Positions 1 through 5,761 of a DNA stretch of 10,964 nt are shown in pieces. The notes beneath the pieces are model-generated. The model did no database searches. It was not told the DNA's origin and saw nothing but the letters and a program-made list of their open reading frames with translations. The position numbers and the translations under genes are program-made. How positions within the stretch are numbered: position 1 is the first letter of the stretch; the number at the start of each line of letters is the position of its first letter. The DNA is from an uncultured Bacilli bacterium (GTDB taxonomy: Bacteria; Bacillota_I; Bacilli_A; RF39; UBA660): positions 1 to 10,964 of the forward strand of contig CANRAC010000023.1 in NCBI GenBank assembly GCA_947628495.1, written 5' to 3'.

Positions 1-496
1 CTCTTTTCTTAACTCTATTTATATAATTATTGTATATGTAAGCTGATGGTGATGTATCAATATAAATATTATCATAGCTTTTTACTAAATCAACTATTTC
101 CGGACAAAATCTTGCATAATGGGCTAAAATTATATAACCTCTATACGATTTTAAAAAATCAATCATACTTTTAGGATCTTGATTATATGCTTTACCAGTA
201 TGCAATAAAAGTGGCAAATCTGTATCAAAATTTTTTATATTATTTAAAGTTACATCAGATAATCCTGTATACAACTTTAATCCACATACTCTATCGCCAT
301 ACAATGATTTAAACTCTTCCACATTAATATTCATTGTATTATTACTAACTGATAACATTAAAAATAAATAAAACATATTATCATTTACTTCTTCAAATAG
401 TTTTCTATTATATAAATTATAAGGGTCATTTCCATAATAAATTTGACTGTTACATTCATCACATATTATTGATAAGTTATTATTATATAAGGTTCT
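1..496 (-). pseudogene. Amidohydrolase-like (TIM-barrel metal hydrolase) fragment, no N-terminus, runs off left edge
   Basis: A minus-strand frame stays open for about 165 codons, from a TAG at 497-499 to the window edge. The translation contains KLYTG, then PLLLHTGKAY, then IILAHYARF about 30 residues later, then NIYIDTSPS. This order of strand-end His and Asp residues is typical of amidohydrolase-2-type metal-dependent hydrolases. The N-terminal metal-binding HxH strand and roughly the first 60-80 residues expected for the family are missing. The first in-frame ATG (374-376) is deep inside the homologous part and has no ribosome binding site. The frame overlaps, in another register, the end of a rel fragment, so the two genes look joined by a deletion or recombination near 480-495. 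The family call is by motif recognition only, and the substrate is unknown. An assembly join at this point cannot be excluded. Confidence 0.6.
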
Positions 497-624
497 CTAC
501 TTTGTCGCGTTTGTCCTTTGTGTAAGCTATCAGCATATTCATAAGCTTTCTTGATATTAGCAATTTCCTCAGGATTATACATTCGTACTTTATTGATTAA
601 ATCTTCTAACACAATATTATTCAT
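466..624 (-). pseudogene. rel: 5' fragment of a RelA/SpoT-type (p)ppGpp synthetase/hydrolase gene
   Basis: The 52-codon frame starts at ATG 622-624, with a good AAGGTGG ribosome binding site at 633-639. Residues about 8-45 match the start of Rel proteins: LINKVRMYNPEE, then a helix KKAYEYADSLHKGQ, then REPYII. In Rel this region is followed by HP and the HD hydrolase domain. Here similarity stops right after EPYII and the frame ends four residues later, so no HD, synthetase or TGS domain is present and the product cannot be a working enzyme. There is no room for a separate promoter between the start and the T run of the upstream terminator (642-686), so expression would need readthrough. A complete rel gene probably exists elsewhere in the genome. 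The ATG at 667-669 is rejected because it lies in the terminator loop. Confidence 0.7.
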
Positions 625-641
625 TTCAACTACCACCTTAT

Positions 642-686
642 AAAAAACCGGCAACCAAAATATTAACATTTTTCGGTAACCGGTTT
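642..686 (-). terminator. Rho-independent terminator after the 48-residue ORF
   Basis: On the minus strand the 12-nt arm AAACCGGTTACC (686-675) pairs with GGTTGCCGGTTT (656-645), with one T-G wobble and one T-T mismatch. The arms enclose an 18-nt loop and are followed by a run of six T (647-642). The stop codon of the small ORF lies in the loop, so the last codons of that ORF form the stem. The rel fragment begins 18 nt after the T run. The structure can therefore be read as the end of the small gene or as an attenuator before rel. Confidence 0.8.
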
Positions 687-809
687 ATCAAGAATATTGT
701 TATGTTTAATATTAGTGCAGTATAAATCAAACACGTTTGTGCAGCATACGTCTTTAAATTGCAAAATGTTTTTTATAGTTAAATTGCATTCAGAGAATAT
801 ATGTTCCAT
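663..809 (-). CDS. Small 48-residue protein with five cysteines, unknown function
   Basis: The ORF starts at ATG 807-809, with AAAAAAGGAG ending 7 nt upstream, and stops at TAA 663-665. A near-consensus promoter lies just upstream (842-870) and a strong terminator overlaps its 3' end, so it is a complete transcription unit of roughly 190 nt. The peptide starts MEHIFSECNL and has cysteines at 8, 22, 23, 31 and 48, the last being the C-terminal residue. There is no signal peptide or clear membrane segment. I recognise no family. It may be a substrate (RiPP precursor) for the radical SAM enzymes of the nearby block, a leader ORF controlling the truncated rel gene, or an unrelated small protein. 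Promoter, ribosome binding site, ORF and terminator in the right order make expression likely. The function is open. Confidence 0.55.
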   Translation of the reverse strand: MEHIFSECNLTIKNILQFKDVCCTNVFDLYCTNIKHNNILDKPVTEKC

Positions 810-829
810 AACAATACTCCTTTTTTAAA

Positions 830-864
830 TAAATTAAAAATATTTTACCGATATTTTTAATTTA
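830..864. repeat. Perfect 14-bp inverted repeat overlapping the small-gene promoter
   Basis: The arms TAAATTAAAAATAT (830-843) and ATATTTTTAATTTA (851-864) are exact reverse complements around a 7-bp centre. The repeat fills the spacer between the -35 and -10 boxes and extends over the -10 and the expected transcription start. That is where a dimeric repressor would bind. Only one arm would be transcribed, so it is not an RNA hairpin. The arms are pure A/T, so chance contributes more than for a mixed sequence. Confidence 0.6.
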
Positions 865-870
865 AGTCAA
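842..870 (-). promoter_or_regulatory. Sigma-A-type promoter of the 48-residue ORF
   Basis: On the minus strand TTGACT (870-865), a 17-bp spacer and TAAAAT (847-842) form a near-consensus housekeeping promoter. Transcription should start near 835, giving a leader of about 26 nt that includes the GGAG ribosome binding site. The promoter begins 20 bp downstream of the stop of the ftsW fragment. Confidence 0.75.
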
Positions 871-890
871 TACATTACAATAGTAGCATG

Positions 891-1169
891 CTATTTTGCT
901 GAACTTTGACGGCTTACATTTAAAATGATACCAACACTAGCCATTGAAACTAACAAACTACTACCACCATAACTAAGGAATGGCAGAGTTACTCCCGTTA
1001 CGGGGATTAAACCGACAACAACACATAGATTTAAAATAGCTTGAATTAAAATACCAAAAGCTAATCCAAAAACTAAATACTTAGCAAATAAATCTTCCTG
1101 CTGCATAGCAATTTTTAAAGAACGATAGAAAATAATAAAGAAAAAGAAACAAACTATTAATACTCCTAA
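891..1169 (-). pseudogene. ftsW: Detached 3' end of ftsW (second copy)
   Basis: This fragment encodes the part of FtsW equivalent to residues 274-360 of the intact gene at 8099-9187: the last membrane helices and the IPVTGVTLPFLSYGGSS motif, ending NVSRQSSAK then TAG. The first 257 bp of it are identical at every base to the intact gene. Everything upstream of codon 274 is missing, including the extracytoplasmic loop with the conserved Asp, and the truncated ORF6N gene takes its place. It has no promoter or ribosome binding site of its own, so it should be inactive. The C-terminal codons differ from the intact copy (QSSAK against NN), so this may be the original chromosomal end of ftsW left behind when the accessory block integrated. 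Confidence 0.85.
913..1169. repeat. Left copy of the 257-bp perfect direct repeat (ftsW 3' end)
   Basis: Bases 913-1169 match 8112-8368 without a single difference, in the same orientation, at an offset of 7199 bp. Identity stops abruptly at both ends: toward low coordinates G (912) faces A (8111), and toward high coordinates T (1170) faces A (8369). The absence of any synonymous change points to a recent duplication or to gene conversion. Confidence 0.95.
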
Positions 1170-1906
1170 TTATAAACTATTTTTAGATTTTTATATTGTT
1201 TTTGATATTTATTTATATCTATTTCTTTTAATAAACAATTATTTTTACATATTATAGTTACATCAATTTTTAAGTTTCTTATCATATCTAAAACCATTTT
1301 ATCTGCATAATTATCAATAATAATTATATTGTCATGTGCACACTCAAAAATATCAACTATTTTTGAATAAGCATCATATATTTGCCCATTAAAATAAATT
1401 TCATTATCTTTTTTCCTTTCTTCCAATTTATTAAAAGATTCTTGTAATAATTTGATGTCTTTATCATGCTGTATTACCAAATTGTTAATATATTTCTGTT
1501 GAATCAGTTCATTAGAAATATACTTTCGCATCATTACAAATGCATCCATTATTGCAATACTAACTTGTGTTGCAACATCTGATTTTAAAATGGTGCCAAG
1601 CATAGCTACACCTTGTTCGGTAAATACTCGAGGTTGATATCTTCTCCCACCATGAGAATTGTATTCTAAACTTGAGGTCGCAAAATGCGACCTCAAGTTT
1701 AGAATATTAAGATATTCATTCTTTTTCAATTTAAAACAAAATCTTTCTGGAAATTTTTCAAGATTTCTTTTTACGGCTTCATTAATTCTTTTCGTTTCAA
1801 CTTGATATAATAATGCTAAATCGCTATCAAGCATTACTTGTTTTCCTCTTACTTCATAAATCATATCTTCAATTTTTACTTGTTCAGTTAGTATAACATC
1901 ATTCAT
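1166..1906 (-). CDS. ORF6N (KilA-N-related) domain protein, truncated at the C-terminus
   Basis: ORF6N proteins are DNA-binding or antirepressor-like proteins of phages and mobile elements. Here residues about 13-130 form the domain: IYEVRGKQVMLDSDLALLY, NLEKFPERFCFKL, and GGRRYQPRVFTEQGVAML. A coiled-coil-like linker (about 140-165) follows, then a C-terminal region starting IYFNGQIYDAYSKIVDIF. Family members with this tail normally continue after KIVYN with a FHDR-like motif and about 50 more residues. Here the frame stops at once, and the stop TAG (1168-1166) belongs to the ftsW repeat, so the 3' end was lost at that junction. The chosen start is ATG 1904-1906, after AAGGGGGA. A TTG at 1951 would lie in the promoter. 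The gene has its own promoter and carries a 21-bp palindrome. The DNA-binding part may still work. Confidence 0.75.
   Translation of the reverse strand: MNDVILTEQVKIEDMIYEVRGKQVMLDSDLALLYQVETKRINEAVKRNLEKFPERFCFKLKKNEYLNILNLRSHFATSSLEYNSHGGRRYQPRVFTEQGVAMLGTILKSDVATQVSIAIMDAFVMMRKYISNELIQQKYINNLVIQHDKDIKLLQESFNKLEERKKDNEIYFNGQIYDAYSKIVDIFECAHDNIIIIDNYADKMVLDMIRNLKIDVTIICKNNCLLKEIDINKYQKQYKNLKIVYN
1662..1706. repeat. Perfect 21-bp inverted repeat with 3-base loop inside the ORF6N gene
   Basis: Bases 1662-1682 and 1686-1706 are exact reverse complements around AAA. The arms include the GC-richer core GAGGTCGCA / TGCGACCTC. The palindrome encodes the stretch LNLRSHFATSSLEY within the ORF6N domain, just before GGRRY. 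In RNA it would form a long stable hairpin in mid-gene, with no T run after it, so it is not a terminator. A perfect 21-bp arm in coding DNA is far beyond chance. Confidence 0.9.
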
Positions 1907-1941
1907 ATTAAAATTCCCCCTTAGGTTTTGATTACAGTTTA

Positions 1942-1970
1942 AATATATCAAACATTTGTTCTTGTGTCAA
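1942..1970 (-). promoter_or_regulatory. Sigma-A-type promoter of the ORF6N gene
   Basis: On the minus strand TTGACA (1970-1965), a 17-bp spacer and TATATT (1947-1942) give a consensus -35 and a good -10. The expected start is near 1935, leaving a leader of about 29 nt with the AAGGGGG ribosome binding site before ATG 1906. The Nudix gene upstream ends in its own terminator, so the ORF6N gene is a separate transcription unit. Confidence 0.75.
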
Positions 1971-2072
1971 TTGTTAGCTATTTCTATTTATATTAAACTA
2001 ATACCCTCCGCCCATTAAAAAAAGGTAAATTTACTCTCTTTATTCTTTCAAAAAAATTCCCCAAAATAAAAC

Positions 2073-2118
2073 AAAAAAAAGAAACTGTTAAATAATTTGC
2101 TTGATTAAATTATTCAAC
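2073..2118 (-). terminator. Terminator after the Nudix gene
   Basis: On the minus strand GTTGAATAATTT (2118-2107) pairs with AAATTATTTAAC (2098-2087), twelve pairs with one G-T wobble and an 8-nt loop. AGTTTC and eight T (2080-2073) follow. The stem is A/T-rich. An alternative 12-bp stem can form between 2155-2144, inside the Nudix 3' coding end, and 2092-2081, ending exactly at the T run. Either structure would end the operon transcript here. Confidence 0.65.
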
Positions 2119-2122
2119 AATC

Positions 2123-2536
2123 CTATTTAAACCCCATTTTTTCTTTAACAGTTTCAAAGTATAATTTAAAAGTATCGGGATATGTAAGATTATCCGGTAA
2201 ATCCGAAGACAGCATTATTTCGGACATTTCATATTCTTCTGGCAATTTATCAATTTCGAGTATTTCGCAAAAACATAATAGAGCAAAGGAACTAATTTTA
2301 TAAACACTTATAGGAGTTAATTCTATTTTAGTAGCTCCCGTTTCTTCATACATTTCTCTTTTGGCAGCCTCTTGCCAAGTTTCATTCTCTTCTATATGTC
2401 CACCTGGTATTTCCCAGCCATTTCTTTTTTTATTATAACAGAAAACATATTTTCCTTGATAACGACAAACACAAACTACACGAGTGTATTCTTTTTCATC
2501 ACAGTAACCTAAATCATATAATTTTACTTCTAACAT
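2123..2536 (-). CDS. Nudix hydrolase (MutT-like)
   Basis: Nudix enzymes hydrolyse nucleoside diphosphates linked to another group, using divalent metal held by the Nudix box. The 137-residue protein has a full box, Gx5Ex7REUxEExGU, at residues 46-68, with G46, E52, R60, E61, E64, E65 and G67 all present. The preceding WEIPGGHIEE segment is typical of single-domain MutT/ADP-ribose-pyrophosphatase-like members. Length and domain are normal and complete. The start ATG 2534-2536 has AGAGGTT about 6 nt upstream. It lies 54 bp after helD with no clear terminator between, so it may be the last gene of the radical SAM operon, although a separate weak promoter cannot be ruled out. The box does not reveal the substrate, which could be an oxidised nucleotide, a sugar nucleotide or a cofactor. 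Confidence 0.85.
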   Translation of the reverse strand: MLEVKLYDLGYCDEKEYTRVVCVCRYQGKYVFCYNKKRNGWEIPGGHIEENETWQEAAKREMYEETGATKIELTPISVYKISSFALLCFCEILEIDKLPEEYEMSEIMLSSDLPDNLTYPDTFKLYFETVKEKMGFK

Positions 2537-2590
2537 TTTTTAACCTCTTTCTATTACTAGAATATCACATTACAGAAAAAAAGTCTTTAG

Positions 2591-4753
2591 TTATTTTGTT
2601 AATTTTCTTATATTTATATCTTCTTCTGATTGTTTAAATACTGGACATAGTTGTTTATCATAAAGAACTTCTAATTCGTGTAAGGCTCTAGTACAAGCCA
2701 CATAAAGTAAATGCATATCAACATCATTATTAACATCATATATCTGCAATGAAGCATCATTTATAATAACTGTATCAAATTCTAATCCTTTGGCTAAAGA
2801 TGCTGTCAAAACGCAAACCCCTCCATTATATTGGTGATCTTTAAAAGTAATATGAGTAACTGCTAAGTCTTGTTCTTTTAAATAGTTATATATTTTTTTC
2901 GCTTCTGACTCTGTTTTGCAAATGATTGCTACTGTTTGATACCCTTGCTCTAAATAATTTTTTATTTTCTGGAATTTATAATTATTTTCCTTACTTTTAG
3001 GAGTAAATAAAACATCGTTTCCTTCTCTTACAACAGCTTGAGCACTTGGTAAGTTTAAGTAATTAAGAAGATGGTTTGCATTGTTAGTTATTTGGGTAGT
3101 AGTACGATAACTTTTACTAATATTTATATATTCAAAATTATCATTGAATAATACTTTTAAAAGTTGCCAATCTTTAATACTTCGATATGGGCAAACTGAT
3201 TGAGCTAAATCACCATAAATGGAATACGTACTAGTTGGAAACATTTCTTTTAATACAGAAAAATGAAACATTCCATAATCTTGTGCTTCATCCACAACTA
3301 TATGACGATATGATTTTTTTTGGCCATGCAATTTAAAATTTAAATGCATCAAGGCTGCCATGTCATCAAAATTTATTTTTTTCTTTTGCAATAAAGATAA
3401 AGTGTTTTTTTGAAATAAAGATATATTGATATCCACATCATCGACATATAAGGTAATATTACTCACAAAAACTTTATATAAATCTAATATTCTAACATTA
3501 AGTTTTTTAAAGTAATCTTTAATATATTTAACACCCTTATTTTTTATAAAATCGTTTAATTCTTCGCTTTTGGCAATAGCTTCGTTGCGTTTAGGGTCAT
3601 TCATAGGCAAATTAATATAAATTTTATGATATTTTTTATTTAATTTTTCATATATATCTCTCATATTGTCTTTATATTTTTTTACTATATATTTACAAGC
3701 TTTATCAAAATTAGGATATTTAGATACACCATTAAATAAGAGCTTTAAAATTTGCTCTTTAGCAAACACTTCCTCATTATCAAAAAATATTCCTTCCCTA
3801 ACAATATCGTTTTCTAAATAATTTAAAATAAACTTATCTAACGCTTCTTTATATTTTAAGGATGTTTTAAATGCACATATTTTCGCTTGCTCTTTACTTA
3901 TTTCTGGATCATCTTCTACTAAAGTTAATTTGTCATTTAATTCTTCATTCAAAAAATCTAAATAAGTTTTTTGGTCAACTGGGGAAGTTTCAAGTTCAGG
4001 CAAGATTGAAGAAATATAACTTAAAAAATAATTATTTGGTCCGATAACAATAAATTCAGTTGATTTAATGCTATCTTTTAAAGCATAAATTAAGTATGCA
4101 ATTCGGTGCAAAGCAACAGATGTTTTTCCGCTTCCTGCTACACCTTGAACAACAATATTAGATGTAATTGGTCTTCTAATTATATAATTTTGTTCTTTTT
4201 GAATAGAAGCAATAATGGTTTTCATTTTATTATCAGCACTTAAAGATAGGTAAGGTTTTAATAATTCGTCGTTAGTAACTAGGCTTGTATCTTGGGCATC
4301 AATTAAATTACTATCTTTAATATTTATTTGTCTTTTTAAATTTAAAAAACCATTAACAATTCCACTCGGGCTATCATAACTAACTGGACCAATCTCACTA
4401 TCATAATATAAACTACTAATAGGAGCACGCCAATCTGTTACCAAGCTTTCATAGTCAGAAGAAATACCTGCTCGCCCAATATAAATTTTTTGCCCTGGAC
4501 TAGAAGGACTTTGAGAAAAATCAATACGTCCAAAATAAGGCACCGGAATAGACCTTATTAGAGTTTCTATTCTGTCATATGCATTAGTTGCTTGAGCATT
4601 AATATTAAAGTGGTCACCCCTTTTGCGATCTTCAAAAGATAACGAGGTTCCACGCTTACTCAATTCGTTTAAAACGTTCTCACTTTTTTCTATTTCCTTT
4701 TTTATTTGTTCTAAAACATGTTTTAAATATGCTTTTTCTTCTTCTATAATCAT
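2591..4753 (-). CDS. helD: HelD-like UvrD/Rep-family helicase (RNA polymerase-associated ATPase)
   Basis: HelD proteins are superfamily 1 ATPases that bind RNA polymerase, free it from stalled complexes and recycle it. In some actinobacteria they also protect it from rifampicin. The 720-residue protein has an N-terminal antiparallel coiled coil (about 1-70), the HelD segment with ISSDYESLVTDWRAPISSLYY (97-117), and a Q motif near Q185/Q188. Walker A GVAGSGKT is at 204-211, Walker B VVDEAQD at 486-492, GDLAQS at 514-519, SYRTT at 548-552, TASLAKGLEFD at 650-660 and LLYVACTRA at 682-690. The divergent insertion between motifs Ia and II is as in HelD, not UvrD or PcrA. The start ATG 4753 has a perfect AGGAGG overlapping the stop of the preceding gene, which shows operon coupling. 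It may be an accessory paralogue rather than the housekeeping copy. Confidence 0.85.
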   Translation of the reverse strand: MIIEEEKAYLKHVLEQIKKEIEKSENVLNELSKRGTSLSFEDRKRGDHFNINAQATNAYDRIETLIRSIPVPYFGRIDFSQSPSSPGQKIYIGRAGISSDYESLVTDWRAPISSLYYDSEIGPVSYDSPSGIVNGFLNLKRQINIKDSNLIDAQDTSLVTNDELLKPYLSLSADNKMKTIIASIQKEQNYIIRRPITSNIVVQGVAGSGKTSVALHRIAYLIYALKDSIKSTEFIVIGPNNYFLSYISSILPELETSPVDQKTYLDFLNEELNDKLTLVEDDPEISKEQAKICAFKTSLKYKEALDKFILNYLENDIVREGIFFDNEEVFAKEQILKLLFNGVSKYPNFDKACKYIVKKYKDNMRDIYEKLNKKYHKIYINLPMNDPKRNEAIAKSEELNDFIKNKGVKYIKDYFKKLNVRILDLYKVFVSNITLYVDDVDINISLFQKNTLSLLQKKKINFDDMAALMHLNFKLHGQKKSYRHIVVDEAQDYGMFHFSVLKEMFPTSTYSIYGDLAQSVCPYRSIKDWQLLKVLFNDNFEYINISKSYRTTTQITNNANHLLNYLNLPSAQAVVREGNDVLFTPKSKENNYKFQKIKNYLEQGYQTVAIICKTESEAKKIYNYLKEQDLAVTHITFKDHQYNGGVCVLTASLAKGLEFDTVIINDASLQIYDVNNDVDMHLLYVACTRALHELEVLYDKQLCPVFKQSEEDINIRKLTK

Positions 4754-4762
4754 TTCGGCCTC

Positions 4763-5758
4763 CTATTTTTTCAAAATTAAGCTCTTCATTTGATCTATAA
4801 ATTCTTCAATAGTATTTTCATTTTGTTTACAACTATAAAATGGAATATTAGATAATCCTTGAAAAGTAGCATTTCTATCTACACTGTGCTTTAATTGTAT
4901 ATTTCTTAAAAACGATGTTGTATCATGAACTAAGCTCATATATTGCTCAATTATCAAATTATTAGCTTCTTCATTAGTCAATTTATTAAAAATTAGTTTT
5001 GTAATTTGAGGGTCATATGAAGGGTTAATTATACATTTAATCTTTGTATCAAACATTTGGTTAACATGATTTAATTGAGCTAATTCTGTATCCTTTAAAA
5101 CCATATTATTACCCTCAAGCATATTTTCACCTTTAATGTTTATACCTCTTTGCAAGGCTAAATCAACATATTTTTTATTTTGAACCTGCGCACAAAACTG
5201 AGGACTAAAACGTATTGAAACAGATTGAGCTATACCATAGCCAAAAAGACAGTCATTTTCATACTTTAATGCTATTTTATCATTTGTTACACTATCAAAA
5301 CCAGCATTCATTAAATTTAACATACATGTTGTTTTACCACTATTGCGACCAGCTACAAATAAAATTCCCTCGCCATTTTTACTAACACAAGAAGAATGCA
5401 CTCCTAAATAACCTTCTATTTCTAAAAAACGATTAAAAACATTTGCTACAAAATATTGTATCAATAAATTTTTATATTCTAAACTAGTAGCTTGAAAATT
5501 AGTAGCATAACAAGTCTTATTAAGATTATTAATATAACAATCTAAAGTAGCATTATCAAACCATTTGTCTATCATTTTAAAATAAGTACCTGAATAATTA
5601 TTTAAATTTTCTGCTATTATTAAAGAATAAGTTGGATTATATTGCCTTTGAGAAAAAGTTAAATGGTTTTGAAAATGTTCTTTTATTAATAATTCTATAT
5701 ATTCATCACAAGTAATATTTAAGGAAATATTTTTATATACTAAACTAAATTCTTTCAT
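4763..5758 (-). CDS. HPr-kinase-like P-loop protein of the radical SAM cassette
   Basis: The 331-residue protein has a divergent N-terminal half and a C-terminal P-loop domain like that of HPr kinase/phosphorylase. The motifs are GVHSSCVSKNGEGILFVAG (119-137), a Walker A GRNSGKTT (137-144) and VTNDKIAL (157-164), in place of the (S/D)DD element of HprK. The N-terminal DRTGG-type domain of true HprK is not recognisable, so a role in sugar catabolite control is unlikely. Such stand-alone HprK-like proteins are recurrent partners of peptide-modifying enzymes: ScmC of SynChlorMet cassettes, and the kinases that phosphorylate some lasso-peptide precursors. ATP binding follows from the motifs, while a peptide substrate is inference from context. 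It starts 3 bp after the SPASM enzyme's stop (RBS AAGAGG within that gene's end) and ends 9 bp before helD. Confidence 0.7.
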   Translation of the reverse strand: MKEFSLVYKNISLNITCDEYIELLIKEHFQNHLTFSQRQYNPTYSLIIAENLNNYSGTYFKMIDKWFDNATLDCYINNLNKTCYATNFQATSLEYKNLLIQYFVANVFNRFLEIEGYLGVHSSCVSKNGEGILFVAGRNSGKTTCMLNLMNAGFDSVTNDKIALKYENDCLFGYGIAQSVSIRFSPQFCAQVQNKKYVDLALQRGINIKGENMLEGNNMVLKDTELAQLNHVNQMFDTKIKCIINPSYDPQITKLIFNKLTNEEANNLIIEQYMSLVHDTTSFLRNIQLKHSVDRNATFQGLSNIPFYSCKQNENTIEEFIDQMKSLILKK

Positions 5759-5761
5759 TTT

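Noticed and set aside
625..669. Longer start (ATG 667-669) for the rel fragment
   Set aside because: It lies in the loop of the terminator, has no ribosome binding site, and the added residues do not match Rel. ATG 622-624 has AAGGTGG at the right distance.
801..860. Plus-strand ORF of 19 codons starting at 801
   Set aside because: It has no ribosome binding site and lies antisense to the leader and promoter of the 48-residue gene in A/T-rich DNA. It is chance.
891..1106. The 71-residue frame starting MQQEDLF as an independent small membrane protein
   Set aside because: It is the C-terminal end of FtsW read from an internal Met, without its own promoter or ribosome binding site. It is treated as a pseudogene fragment.
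1907..1951. TTG start at 1951 for the ORF6N gene
   Set aside because: The codon lies between the -35 and -10 boxes of the gene's promoter, so it would not be transcribed. ATG 1904-1906 has a strong ribosome binding site.
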